From assembly GCA_963709155.1 (NCBI GenBank), contig CAVPVD010000007.1, positions 124,001-188,000 on the forward strand: DNA of 64,000 bases, written 5' to 3'. Both the position numbers and the translations under genes were made by a program. Below the pieces are notes generated by a model. That model had not been told where the DNA came from. It worked only from the letters and a program-made list of their open reading frames with translations, and did no database searches. Numbering within the stretch: position 1 is the stretch's first letter; the number at the start of each line of letters is the position of its first letter. This document shows, in pieces, positions 37,563 to 46,974 of this stretch. The stretch is from Bog-159 sp963709155 (GTDB lineage: Bacteria; Acidobacteriota; Terriglobia; Bryobacterales; Bryobacteraceae).

Positions 37563-38438
37563 CTAATGGGTCAGATCGTAAACGAAGTAGTTCATGGCGA
37601 TGCGATAGGCGAGAGAGGCCCACTTCTCGGAGTATTTCGCGTCGTCCGACCACTCCCAGGCATCGCCTAAATCCATGTTATGGCAGATGGCGACCATGAT
37701 CCGGCCCTGGTCGTCGCGAATGCAACGCCAATGCGGCACTTTGCCGGTTGGGCCTTTTTCGTAGGTGATCCCGGTTTCAAAGATTTGCGCGCCGGGGACC
37801 TGAAAGCGATCCTGCAGGTCGTAGATGGTGTGAAAAATCGGGTCGTCCGCGGGGATGTCCTCGATGGAGCGGTCGGGAAAGACGCGGCGGATGCCGGCTA
37901 CGAACGTAGCCCACTCGTTCAGGGGCTCCCGGGTGGCGTAATCGGGATAGGGCTCCGATCCGTGAAAATCGTTGACCATGAGGAAGCCGCCGCGGAGCAA
38001 ATATTCTCTCAATTGGTTGGCCTGGTCCTGGGGAAGCAGCCAGTGGCCAACTTCGACGGCGTACATCAGCGGCCAGTTGTAAACGTCGCCGGTGCCGTCC
38101 AGGTCCACAACCTGCTCTACCGATCTTGAGTCGATGCGCGTCAGCCGGCGGACGCCGGCCAGCAAGTGCCGGTCGGATCGCGGATAGTCCATGGTCCATT
38201 GGCCGGGCCACGGGCGGTTGGCTCGCAGGCGAAGACGCGAATTATCCGGATAACCGAAGATATCGGGATAGCGAAGGCGCGCCCGGACCCAATCGTGCGG
38301 ATCCTTCCAATCGGTGGGAAGCGGGAAGTCGTTATACTCGACCGCCGGATATTCTTTAAACGGTTTTTGGGCGTGCAGCAGGGCCAGAAAACCCACGAAT
38401 CCGAAACATCCCACCGTCAGCGCGGTACGGAAGCCCAT
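37563..38438 (-). CDS. DUF4159-domain secreted protein
   Basis: A 291-residue protein with a signal peptide ('VGCFGFVGFLALLHAQ'). The body fits DUF4159: 'ARLRYPDIFG', 'YNWPLMYAVEVGHWLL', 'LREYLLRGGFLMVNDFHG', 'MVAICHNMDLGDAWEW' and 'MNYFVYDLTH' at the end. DUF4159 resembles the glutamine-amidotransferase-like (class I) fold, and many members sit near metalloproteases or MoxR/von Willebrand genes. No such neighbour is present on the immediate upstream side; the Gfo gene converges 37 bp away. Function unknown. Confidence 0.8.
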   Translation of the reverse strand: MGFRTALTVGCFGFVGFLALLHAQKPFKEYPAVEYNDFPLPTDWKDPHDWVRARLRYPDIFGYPDNSRLRLRANRPWPGQWTMDYPRSDRHLLAGVRRLTRIDSRSVEQVVDLDGTGDVYNWPLMYAVEVGHWLLPQDQANQLREYLLRGGFLMVNDFHGSEPYPDYATREPLNEWATFVAGIRRVFPDRSIEDIPADDPIFHTIYDLQDRFQVPGAQIFETGITYEKGPTGKVPHWRCIRDDQGRIMVAICHNMDLGDAWEWSDDAKYSEKWASLAYRIAMNYFVYDLTH

Positions 38439-38492
38439 CGGCGCACACCTTCATCGGTCAGGATAGCACCCCGGCGTAACCTCTTGCCGCGG

Positions 38493-40367
38493 CTAAGAAT
38501 ACGTGTACCCGCCCGGTAAGGTTCCCGAACCGCCGTTGGTGGTGACCACAACATCCACAGCGCCGGCAGCACCGGCGGGGGTGTTGCAGGTGATGCTGCT
38601 GTCACTGGCGACGCTGACTGAGGTTGCGGCATTGTTGCCAAACTTCACGGTGGCGCTTCCAGTGGAGAAGTTGGTTCCGGTAATGGTTACGGATTGGCCG
38701 CCGGCCGCGGGCCCGCTGTTAGGCGAGATGGAGGTGACCGTAGGCGCTTCCAGAGCCAGATTATAGGGATTCAACTTGGTTTTCATGCTGGCCCACGAGC
38801 TGGAGTTGGAGGACTTCAGGTTGGCCAGAAAATCCGTGGTGGTGGGGGTAGAGGAACTCAGGGCGTGCAAGGGCCCCCATATGGCCGATTGAAAGCGGCT
38901 TTTCACGCCGCCATCCTGGATCCAGGAGGCGGTCGTGGTCACGTCCCCGTTGACGCTCTCGGGAACCGTTCCGCTGCCCGCGCCACCGGTCACGAAGCTC
39001 TGGAAGACGCCGATCATGCCTTGCGCGAACGCGCCTTCCACCTTTTCCCCCTGATTGACCGGAGGAGGGCCCAGCGGGGTAGAACCATTGCCGCTACTAT
39101 CCACTAACGTACTGCTGGTACTGAACGAAAGGGATCTGGGCTCGAAAATTCCTTCGAAGATTTCGGCCCAACCTTCGATCACGGCATGGGTAGTATTGGC
39201 CAGCATGGATTCATAGTGGGTGAGGCAAAGCGATTGGGGGCTGACAACGCCTGCCGCGATCTGGGCCACCACGCCCGCGGAAGATATGCCGACCTCCTGC
39301 CACATCACCTGGTGGCTAAGTTCGTGCATGATGGTGGACCGGCTCCCCCAATCGCTTTGCGGTATGTTGATGTCGCCCAAGGGCCAGGAATAGGCGGTTC
39401 CGGCCGCGGCGGTCATGAAGAACTGCAGATTCTGAACGCCTTTCCAGGCGCCTCCGGTGATGTTGAAGAAGAAGCAGGTGTGCTCGTACAGCATCGTGAG
39501 GAAGAACATCGCGACGTTGCGATTTTCCTGTGAGCACAACAGGTGTACCGGGCTGGTCTGGGTTCCGATAGAGGTAAGGACGTTGTTGGGGTAGGACACT
39601 TTGTCGGAATCGTCGGCGTTGGTCATCCAGAGGTTGTAGCTGGTCAGCCCAGTATTCTGAACCGTGGATTCGGGCAGATTGATGCTGGGATCCGCGATGT
39701 CGAAGTCGAACTCGAAATACACTTCCGATCCGGCGCTGATATCGAAGACCAAGCCGTGAAACTCGCCATTCTTGTCAGTGCGGGAAAAGGGCCGGTCCGG
39801 GCCGGACTGCGGCCAGAGATTCACCTTCAGGCCTTTCGGTCCGGTGCTCTGCAATGGGCCGCCGGGAGTGGTGTACATGTACCGGACGTGGAAATCCAAA
39901 CCGATGCGGTAAACCAGCGGGTTGGCGGCAGTGGCGCCTCCGAGCGTGCCGCCGGCCACGAATTTTGTGTCGGGAAAATATCCGGGATTGCCGTTCGCAT
40001 CGTTCCAACCCTTGGTGGACCAGGAGGCCGGCAGCGCCGTAGGGCCGACGCTCAAACCTTGCGGGCGCGCATTGAAGAAAAGATCGGGAGTGTCTTCGCC
40101 GGATTTGTCGGTCAGGTTGGCCTGGGTCTCGCTGTAGTGGATGCAACCGCCGGCGTCAGTGTTCTGGGTTTCGATGAGGTCGTTGGAGACCGGATCGTAG
40201 TCCATCAGATCGACGGGCATGTTAGGGATCGGCTCGAACTTCAGGGTGGTCAGGTTCCACGCCTCGAAGCGGACGAAGATATCCATGCTGGGGACGGCGA
40301 CATGGACCGATGCGCCGATATGGGCAGCTCCTCCGAGTCGATAAGTGGATCGCGTAAAGTCGGTCAT
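38493..40367 (-). CDS. HExxH metalloprotease-like protein with N-terminal beta domain and C-terminal IPT/TIG domain
   Basis: A 624-residue protein without a signal peptide. Residues about 20-110 form a beta-sandwich-like region ('VHVAVPSMDIFVRFEAWNL', 'PVDLMDYDPV', 'TDAGGCIHYSE') resembling carboxypeptidase regulatory-like domains. The zinc motif HELSH is at 348-352, and 'HAVIEGWAEIFEG' about 45 residues later offers Glu398/Glu402 as a third ligand. Residues about 540-624 are an IPT/TIG domain ('VTSISPNSGPAAGGQSVTIT'). It is the last gene of the 42300-43967 / 41068 / 40364 set and overlaps the Pro-Thr gene by four bases. A proteolytic role is inferred. Confidence 0.7.
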   Translation of the reverse strand: MTDFTRSTYRLGGAAHIGASVHVAVPSMDIFVRFEAWNLTTLKFEPIPNMPVDLMDYDPVSNDLIETQNTDAGGCIHYSETQANLTDKSGEDTPDLFFNARPQGLSVGPTALPASWSTKGWNDANGNPGYFPDTKFVAGGTLGGATAANPLVYRIGLDFHVRYMYTTPGGPLQSTGPKGLKVNLWPQSGPDRPFSRTDKNGEFHGLVFDISAGSEVYFEFDFDIADPSINLPESTVQNTGLTSYNLWMTNADDSDKVSYPNNVLTSIGTQTSPVHLLCSQENRNVAMFFLTMLYEHTCFFFNITGGAWKGVQNLQFFMTAAAGTAYSWPLGDINIPQSDWGSRSTIMHELSHQVMWQEVGISSAGVVAQIAAGVVSPQSLCLTHYESMLANTTHAVIEGWAEIFEGIFEPRSLSFSTSSTLVDSSGNGSTPLGPPPVNQGEKVEGAFAQGMIGVFQSFVTGGAGSGTVPESVNGDVTTTASWIQDGGVKSRFQSAIWGPLHALSSSTPTTTDFLANLKSSNSSSWASMKTKLNPYNLALEAPTVTSISPNSGPAAGGQSVTITGTNFSTGSATVKFGNNAATSVSVASDSSITCNTPAGAAGAVDVVVTTNGGSGTLPGGYTYS

Positions 40368-41017
40368 GATTGCGGCTCCGTGGTTGGCGACGGACTGTTG
40401 GGGTCCGCGGGCAGATCGTTGTCGTTTAGATCGCTAAAAGCGGTGGGTTGCACCACCACGGTCTCCGTGCCGTCGGATGCGACATAGGTGACGGTATAAC
40501 TGGCCTTGATGGGGACTTTGTCGAATTCCATGTCGACCGTGCCGTATTCGGCCGGGTTGGCGACGAAGTTACCGGAGATCGGGGTGGTCCGGCTGTAGCC
40601 GAGGCTGGTGCCTTGAACCTTGATCTGTCCGGTCTCCGCATTGGCTTCATCTTCGGTCAGTTCCAGGCGGATCCAGAGGGTCGAGGTGGGGCTGGGCGTC
40701 GGTGTTGGTGTTGGTGTAGGTGTCGGGGTTGGAGTCGGTGTGGGTGTGGGCGTCGGGGTCGGAGTTGGTGTAGGTGTCGGCTTCGGAGTTGGTGACGGCG
40801 TTGGAGTTGGCGCGGGCGTGGCAGCCGGAGTAGGAGCCGGCGTCGGTGGTGCGCTAGGAGCGGGAGTTGGCTCCGGCGTAGGGGCGGGCGTCCCACCGTG
40901 GCAGGAACTGACCGGGTCGCCGACGTTGCCCGACCCGGCGTTAGCGTCGGCGTCGTTTGACGCGGCGTCCAAGGCCTGCGAATCCGACGTCGGAGCGGGG
41001 GTTGGGTCGGGTGCCAT
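40364..41017 (-). CDS. Pro-Thr-rich linker protein with C-terminal domain
   Basis: A 217-residue protein: an acidic N-terminus ('AASNDADANAGSGNVGDPV'), a Pro-Thr repeat of about 70 residues (residues about 43-110), then a 100-residue beta-rich domain ('LWIRLELTEDEANAETGQIK', 'ASYTVTYVASDGTETVVV') and an acidic tail. The linker resembles those tying secreted or injected protein modules together. No signal peptide is visible. It is translationally coupled to the metalloprotease gene (ATGA overlap) and lies 50 bp after the gene at 41068. I cannot name the C-terminal domain. Confidence 0.65.
   Translation of the reverse strand: MAPDPTPAPTSDSQALDAASNDADANAGSGNVGDPVSSCHGGTPAPTPEPTPAPSAPPTPAPTPAATPAPTPTPSPTPKPTPTPTPTPTPTPTPTPTPTPTPTPTPTPSPTSTLWIRLELTEDEANAETGQIKVQGTSLGYSRTTPISGNFVANPAEYGTVDMEFDKVPIKASYTVTYVASDGTETVVVQPTAFSDLNDNDLPADPNSPSPTTEPQS
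40690..40905. repeat. Degenerate 6-bp tandem repeat encoding Pro-Thr
   Basis: The stretch is made of variants of GGTGTN GGNGTN on the plus strand, i.e. alternating Pro and Thr/Ala codons on the minus strand. Third codon positions vary freely, so the repeat is maintained at the protein level rather than as a perfect DNA satellite. It is a likely site of length variation between strains. Confidence 0.8.
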
Positions 41018-41067
41018 AAGTGACTAAGTGTCTCACAATCGACCCCTGCAGACCCTCGCCGGCGAAC

Positions 41068-42207
41068 CTATGCAAAGGTTCCGTGTAGGTGGCCCAGCAC
41101 GGCGATGTCGTAATACATCTCTTTGATCGCCTGGTAATGACCGGTAGTGAGATATGAGTTTGGCAAGTGTTTGGTGTACTTGCCGGGGACATACGCACCG
41201 CGGGAAAGTTCGGCTGCCGAGTGATAATCGCCTGTGCCCCGCGGGCCGTCCGGGCCGGCCAGCAGATTGGCAACGCCAAAGATCTCGTGGCAGGAGTGGT
41301 GGCCGCCAGTTACCAGGTAAATGACAATCGCCAGCAGGTACTGTTTAAACTCTTCGCCGGTGTCCATGGTGCCAAAGGTGCGGAAAGCCTTCAACAACTC
41401 GCCGGTCGTGCCGGATCGTCCGGCTCCGAAGGCGATATTGCGCATGTCGATATTCTCAATGAACGCGGAGCGTTCGACGCGGTCCCATTCGTCCACGCCT
41501 CGTTTGCGGGACTCGCCACCTCCGGTGGTGGTGACCAGGTGCGGGGCAACGATACCGGTGGCGTTCGTGGCTTGGGCGCCGTCGCGCTTCACCCGGCCGC
41601 GGTGCTCGTCGTCGTTGAACCACTGGTAAAGATAACCCGACTTGGGCGAGACCTTGATGCCGGTATCGTCGTATACCTTTTTCTGGGCAGTGGATAGTTG
41701 GAGCTTGCGAGTGAGGAAGTTGGCCAGGCACGAATGGATGCCCAGGATCTTGGGAATATCGTTGCCCTGCAGTGTCTGGAACGCGGCATGCCAAGCATCG
41801 CCCGCGTTTTGGGGCTTCTGCACGCTGGTTCCCAACCGTCCCGAAGCGGTATCGCCATAGCAGCGGGCCTGGATGGCTTCCCCCGCGAGTTGGGGATCCT
41901 GCGCGGCGAACTGCAAGGCCCCCAGGGTGACCTTGTCCACGGCGGGCTTCACACACTCGGGATGGCGGCTGGCGTCCCCCGCCATGAGGGTTTCGAATTC
42001 GCGGCGTCTGCGCAGGCTCATCTGCTTGTTGTACGCTACGAGTTTGAATGGGCTGGCGGGCGGCTCCAGGGTGGTCTTCCACTCGGAGTAGACCACCCGG
42101 CCGGCCATGGTCATCGCCCAGGGCCGCAGGGGCAGTTTGTATGAATCAAGGGGCTCGCCTTCTTTTTCAACGAAGCCCGCCGAGCCGTCTCGAAAAAGAT
42201 ATTTCAT
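41068..42207 (-). CDS. Unknown protein with HHxxHE motif
   Basis: A 379-residue soluble protein that I do not recognise. It has no signal peptide. A hydrophobic helix 'YLLAIVIYLVTGG' is followed directly by HHSCHE (303-308), then 'GDYHSAAELSR' and 'AVLGHLHGTFA' at the very end, giving many conserved-looking His that could bind metal. Earlier features are 'NDIPKILGIHSCLANFLTRK', 'SGYLYQWFNDDEHRGRV' and 'FIENIDMRNIAFGAGRSG'. It lies between the PNGase A gene (92-bp gap) and the Pro-Thr protein (50-bp gap) on the same strand. A metal-dependent enzyme is a guess. Confidence 0.5.
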   Translation of the reverse strand: MKYLFRDGSAGFVEKEGEPLDSYKLPLRPWAMTMAGRVVYSEWKTTLEPPASPFKLVAYNKQMSLRRRREFETLMAGDASRHPECVKPAVDKVTLGALQFAAQDPQLAGEAIQARCYGDTASGRLGTSVQKPQNAGDAWHAAFQTLQGNDIPKILGIHSCLANFLTRKLQLSTAQKKVYDDTGIKVSPKSGYLYQWFNDDEHRGRVKRDGAQATNATGIVAPHLVTTTGGGESRKRGVDEWDRVERSAFIENIDMRNIAFGAGRSGTTGELLKAFRTFGTMDTGEEFKQYLLAIVIYLVTGGHHSCHEIFGVANLLAGPDGPRGTGDYHSAAELSRGAYVPGKYTKHLPNSYLTTGHYQAIKEMYYDIAVLGHLHGTFA

Positions 42208-42299
42208 GTATCCGCCCCGCAGCCCAGTTTAGGCAGTATAGACGAATTCAGGGATGAAAACAAGCGAAGCGCCCCTCGCGAGACCGCTCAGAGCAGCGA

Positions 42300-43967
42300 T
42301 TAGTTGGTGCAAGGGCCGGACTTATCGGAGATGATGGAGTCGTTTCTGGCCTGAATCAACGTCTGTACGCAGGCGTCATTGCGGGTTTTGGTTTTCAGAT
42401 AGCGGCTCTGCTGGAGTAAATCCTCGCCCGTAACCAGATCCTGCGTATCGGTGCCCACAAAGGATTGCGTAAGCGCGGTCGACATGTTGCCCGGCCCGCT
42501 GGTGGAGCTATTGTAGGCTTGCTCGACGGCAATGGTTTCATCTACGTCGCCATTCGCAGCCGTACCCAAACTAAGAGATACTTGCAAAGGATAGGTGTAC
42601 TGGCTGGTAACAGTTTGGGTGGAGCTACCCTGAGCCACGGTCTTCGTGGCGTTTACCCTCGTACTTTGCACATACAGGTTCGCGGTATCGGTGTACTTCT
42701 GATAATTGGAAAAGTTGACGGTTTGATTCAGCGTCGTCGTTACTTTCCCGTGCGAAGTATTCACGTAACCTGAGATGGTGAACTGACGGTCGGAAGTAAC
42801 CAGGATGGTTCCTACTGGAACATCATTCGAATCGATCGTGATGTTTTCCTTTACCACGGGATTCGGACCGCTGCCGATCGTATTGGCCGTAGTCGCGCCG
42901 GTGACCGTGGTTGAGCCATGGTCTTCATACACCAGCAGGGTCGCGGTGACGGCGAAGTAATCGTCGGCGTTGTAGATGCTCAATCCAATGGTGTGGGGCT
43001 GGCCGTTGCTGAGCGTGGCCGCGAAGGGCGTGAGATCGACGCGATACGGAAGGAAGTTGAGCGTCTGCACGCCAGGAATGGGAAGCCAGAGGTTGGGGTC
43101 GATGCCGCCGGTGTAGATCCACGGGTAGATGGGCGCCACGCCGGCGGGCGTGCCGTCGATGGTGATCTCGGCTTCCCGAAACCCGGTGTTGCCGCAATCT
43201 TCCAGTTCGCCGGCGACATCGTTGGGGGCGCAACTCCACCAGAACTCATCGTTGCTCTGGCTCTGCGCGAGCACGTCGAGATAAGCGCTCTCGATGTTAG
43301 TCGGGAAGGTGTAAGTTTGGGAGAGGACAGAGGTGGTGCCATCGAGTGCGACCGCGCCGCCCGGCGCGTCCGGGTAAGGGTAAATCGCGTCAGCCACAAT
43401 GGGTGCAGTGCCGCCCGCGGGTACGGGATAGAAACTCAGGGTGGCGGTGCCTGAAATCACCCCGGTGTACTGGCTATTCACAAGATTGCCAAGATCGGCC
43501 TCGCCGGGCTGAGAGCCGGTGAACAGCGGAGCGTATTCGGTCAGGTCGCGAGTTACATTCCAGATGGGGCCGAAGGAGGGATCGTCTTCGCGGGTTGTAC
43601 CAAAATAGATGTTGACGTAACCGAGCGAAATTTCCGCAGTGCGGTCATATTGGATGCCGGGAGTGATCGCGAAACTTCCGTTGAACATCACTTTCGACCA
43701 CGGTCCGGGACAGGATGGGGTGTAGGTGAAGTATTGTGCATTGAAATTGACGAACTGGAAATCGGAGAACAGTGTGACCGTACAGGGAGAACCGGCGGGG
43801 AGAGGCGTGGCGGCGTCCGTTACGGTAGCGGCGTTGGAAACTATGTTAGTTTTGACAACTCCGGCTTTGATTCCAGGTGAGCCGGCGCCGGGCGTTTCGG
43901 CGAAGGCGGCAATCGAGTGCACGAGGGATGCGCCGGCAGCCAGCGCGAAGGCGAAAGAACGAAGCAA
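42300..43967 (-). CDS. Secreted peptide-N4-(N-acetyl-beta-glucosaminyl)asparagine amidase A (PNGase A) family protein
   Basis: A 555-residue protein with a signal peptide ('SFAFALAAGASLVHSIAAFA'). The PNGase A family core is distinctive: 'VLAQSQSNDEFWWSCAPND' (about 232-250), 'GFREAEITIDGTPAGVAPIYPWI' (262-284) and 'YTGGIDPNLWLPI' (285-297), followed by 'YRVDLTPFAATLSNGQPHTI' and a long beta-rich C-terminal region. Family members release intact N-glycans from glycopeptides in plants and fungi; bacterial members are less well studied. Secretion suggests degradation of glycoproteins outside the cell. It appears to head the cluster running down to 38493. Confidence 0.8.
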   Translation of the reverse strand: MLRSFAFALAAGASLVHSIAAFAETPGAGSPGIKAGVVKTNIVSNAATVTDAATPLPAGSPCTVTLFSDFQFVNFNAQYFTYTPSCPGPWSKVMFNGSFAITPGIQYDRTAEISLGYVNIYFGTTREDDPSFGPIWNVTRDLTEYAPLFTGSQPGEADLGNLVNSQYTGVISGTATLSFYPVPAGGTAPIVADAIYPYPDAPGGAVALDGTTSVLSQTYTFPTNIESAYLDVLAQSQSNDEFWWSCAPNDVAGELEDCGNTGFREAEITIDGTPAGVAPIYPWIYTGGIDPNLWLPIPGVQTLNFLPYRVDLTPFAATLSNGQPHTIGLSIYNADDYFAVTATLLVYEDHGSTTVTGATTANTIGSGPNPVVKENITIDSNDVPVGTILVTSDRQFTISGYVNTSHGKVTTTLNQTVNFSNYQKYTDTANLYVQSTRVNATKTVAQGSSTQTVTSQYTYPLQVSLSLGTAANGDVDETIAVEQAYNSSTSGPGNMSTALTQSFVGTDTQDLVTGEDLLQQSRYLKTKTRNDACVQTLIQARNDSIISDKSGPCTN

Positions 43968-44093
43968 AATTTGATCTCCTTCAAATACGAGATGGAGCTA
44001 ATTTTAGCACGAGCTTTCTGCGTACCGCCGGCGTCGCCACCTCCAAGGCGCCCTGTACATCCGCAACTTGGCCCAGGGCGGTTCACCACACGC

Positions 44094-45607
44094 ATGCGGT
44101 CTATTCGCTCCCGCGTCGAAGACGATCTTGAAAACGAGCTGCGCGACTATACCGAACGTGAGACTGAGCGCAAAGTGGACGCCGGAGCGAGGCCCGAAGA
44201 AGCGGGAGGAGTGTGCTGGCCGGCTTAGGCGGCACGGAACGGCTGAAGGAGGACTGCCGCGATGCACGGGGAGTCCGCTGGCTGGAAGACACGCTCAGCG
44301 ATGGGCGATTTGCAGTTCGTACGCTCCACAAGGCTCCGGTATTTACCGTGACCGTTATTGCCGCGTTAGCTTTTTGCAGCGGCGTCAATACGGCTATCTT
44401 TTCCGTGGTGGATACCGTGCTTTTTCGCCCCCTGCCCTTCCCCAATCAGGATCGCCCGGTTACGGTGACTAGGGCGTTCCAGGCTTAGGCTTCCCGGTTC
44501 TGCCACTTTCCTGCCCCGACTATTTGTTTGCTGCCGCTAATAATCGGTCCTTTGCCGCCACCGGAACTTATCGCACGCAATCTTACGAGATCTCGGGCGC
44601 CGGCCTTCCGCGGCGGGTGACCGGCGCGCGCGTAAACACCTCATTAATTGCTGTTCTGGGAATCTCGCCGGCTTACGGCCGGGTGTTCACTCAGGAAGAA
44701 GATGAGCACTCGAGGGAGTGACGGTTCTCACATGGATTCGCCCAGAGTGCGTTTGGCGGAACGGGGCAAGCGCTCGGGCACACGATTTTTCTCGACCGGA
44801 GTCCCTACACTGTCATCGGCGTTATGCCGCGGTCCTTTTCGTTTCCCATCGGCGGATCGCGATTCAACGATCATCCGGCAGACGTGTTTGTGCCTGTTTC
44901 CTGGAGCAGCGAGGACCGGCAACAGAATGTAAGCAACTTTGACTCCAGCATGGCCGCCCGGTTGAGACCCAACGTGACGATTCCACAGGCTAGCGCGGAT
45001 GTGCATCGCTTTCTGAAGCGGCGATTCTCCCCGATCGCTGCTGTTTATGAGTTGGGTGGAATGGGTCAACCAAATGAATGTGGTTGTCCGAACTTCGGGT
45101 GATCCGCTTTTGCTCGCCGGCGCAATCCGGCGCGAGATCAATCGGCTCGATCCCAGTCTTGCCGTGGGAAGGATTGAGACGGTCGACCAGGTACTCGAGA
45201 AATCCTTGTCCGCTGAGCGTTTCCGGACTGGGTTGCTGATTTGTTTCGCGGTTGCCGCGCTGCTGCTGGCCATGCTCGGGATCGCTGGGCTGCTGGCTTA
45301 CAACACCGCAAAACGGGCACACGAGTTTGGGGTCCGCATCGCATTGGGAGCGGACCGCCGCGCTCTCCTGCTGCTGGTCTTAATGCGTTGCCTGCGATTG
45401 TCCGGAACAGGTATCGCGGTCGGCCTGCTGGTATCCACATTCGCGGCCCGCCCTTTAGCCTCTCTGCTTTATGAGACGAGTCCACACGATCTTGGAACCC
45501 TCCTCGGCGTATCTTCGATCTTGGCATTTGTGGCGTTAGGGGCCAGTATGTTTCCTGCCTGGCGGGCGGTACATACGGACCCGGTCGTGGCTTTGCGGGC
45601 CGAATAG
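44094..45607 (+). pseudogene. Decayed ADOP-family ABC permease
   Basis: Ordered ADOP pieces occur on the plus strand: 'RVEDDLENELRDYTERETER' (N-terminal domain, ATG at 44094), 'LSDGRFAVRTLHKAPVFTVTVIAA' with 'CSGVNTAIFSVVDTVLF' (first span), 'YLFAAANNRSFAATGTYRTQS' and 'RVNTSLIAVLGISPAYGRVF' (periplasmic domain), then only the C-terminal FtsX core ('LLICFAVAALLLAMLGIAGLL' to 'PAWRAVHTDPVVALRAE'). Stops and frame changes occur near 44217, 44487 and 44719, and roughly half of the gene is deleted. It is unambiguously dead and is not accompanied by a PadR gene. Confidence 0.88.
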
Positions 45608-46046
45608 TTCCCCGCCAAACGTGGCCAATCGACGGCGGGCGGCAAGTACGACGGGTCGCCCACGCCTGGTTTAAATGGAAGCGTGCGAGGAGGATCTGCA
45701 CGGTGTAAGCGGCATGCGGAAGCAACGGAATGGTCAGGGGATCCACTCGGCCAGCCACCACGCCGGGTCCGCCGGTATAGATCGCGCGGCGCTCGTGGCC
45801 GCCGGGCGCCAGCACCAGCACCCGGAAAGCGAAGTCGTAAAAGCGAGCGCCGATTCAGTGGCCGAAGGGCAGCAATAACGGCTTGTCTTCGACGTTTCGC
45901 ACGGTAATCCGAAGCGCGGAAGCGGGACCCCCGGCGATGACGATTCCCATCCTCAGTCCATTCGCCGCCGGACCCCATGCCTCGGCAGCGCCAGCCGGTG
46001 ACGACGGGACGATCAGCGCGGATATCGCCAACCCGCAATTGCGCAT
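45608..46046 (-). pseudogene. Small secreted protein with in-frame stop
   Basis: From ATG 46046 the frame gives a signal-like start ('CGLAISALIVPSSPAGAAEA') and 'LRITVRNVEDKPLLLPFGH', then TGA at 45855-45857, then continues in the same frame with coherent sequence 'IGARFYDFAFRVLVLAPGGH', 'AIYTGGPGVVAGRVDPLTIPL', 'YTVQILLARFHLNQA'. The upstream and downstream parts read as one domain, so a Gln/Trp/Arg codon was probably changed to TGA. The 3' end decays where it meets the ADOP pseudogene. Family not recognised. Confidence 0.55.
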
Positions 46047-46163
46047 ACCCCTTTGGAATAACTTCCGCTCCCTGACGGATGCGGAGCGGTTCTGCACTGT
46101 CATGAAACAGATCGTGGGACGCCGTTGGATATGGTGTGGAAGCGGAAGGTTCCTGCCACGCGC

Positions 46164-46916
46164 CTAGCCGGGCCGGCCTAACGGCCGCCGCAATTCATAC
46201 AGCAGGTTGCCTTCAAAACTCCACCGGCGCGTGACTCCCGAAGCGTAATCGACGACGAAGCGGCGTTCGATGGCCAGGCCGGCGCTGTGCGCCAGAGCCG
46301 TGAACTCGCGATGGGTGAAGACGTGTCCGGTAGTGGCGCAAGGGCGGCCTTCGACATCCCATACCACCCGCACGTCCCCATGGCATCCGGGCGCGGCGGT
46401 CCTGTCCTTGAGGAAACGAAGGGCCGTCTTTAGTGCGCCGTAGTGGCGGGCGTTATAGCGGTGATTCACATCGATAAAGATCTTGCCTGATGGCGATACC
46501 AGGCGCGCGAACTGCCGCAGCAGGTCCAGGCGCGCGGCCGATGGCAGAATATGTCCCAGCACGTTCCAGAGGCACGTCACGATATCGAAGCTGCCTTGCC
46601 GGCGATGGAGACCTTCGGCTCGCATGGCCCACAGGGTGGCCTGCGGTGGGCAGTAAGAGCGCATGCGCGGGCTGGGCTCGAGCAGAACGACTTCGCGTAG
46701 TCCGGCGGCCTGCGCGATGCGCGCGGCGCGCGCGCCATCCCCGGCGCCCACATCCAGAAACGAGCGGCTGCCGGGCGGGATGCGGGCCACAATCAGCCGG
46801 TCGACGGCATCCAGGTATGCCCTGCGCCCCTCCGCCACACGCGCGTAGACCGGCGCAATCCGATCGTAGGCGGCCACCGGATCCAGCAATTCGCCCGTGA
46901 AAGTCGGCACTCCCAT
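46164..46916 (-). CDS. Class I SAM-dependent methyltransferase
   Basis: A 250-residue protein: 'DPVAAYDRIAPVYARVAEG' at the N-terminus, motif I 'SFLDVGAGDGARAARIA' (about 52-68), 'VVLLEPSPRMRSYC', and 'FDIVTCLWNVLGHI' as the motif IV region. The order is that of the Methyltransf_25/UbiE-like group. The substrate is unknown. It is divergent from the PlsC-like acyltransferase with a 58-bp gap, which suggests a possible lipid substrate but proves nothing. Confidence 0.85.
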   Translation of the reverse strand: MGVPTFTGELLDPVAAYDRIAPVYARVAEGRRAYLDAVDRLIVARIPPGSRSFLDVGAGDGARAARIAQAAGLREVVLLEPSPRMRSYCPPQATLWAMRAEGLHRRQGSFDIVTCLWNVLGHILPSAARLDLLRQFARLVSPSGKIFIDVNHRYNARHYGALKTALRFLKDRTAAPGCHGDVRVVWDVEGRPCATTGHVFTHREFTALAHSAGLAIERRFVVDYASGVTRRWSFEGNLLYELRRPLGRPG

Positions 46917-46974
46917 CTATTACCATGCCCGGCCGATGCGCCGCGCGCGCCGGTGTTATGCTGAGTGTGCCCCG

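Noticed and set aside
40690..40905. Possible CRISPR-like or regulatory tandem repeat
   Set aside because: Units are 6 bp, degenerate at third codon positions and in frame with a Pro-Thr protein linker; there are no spacers.
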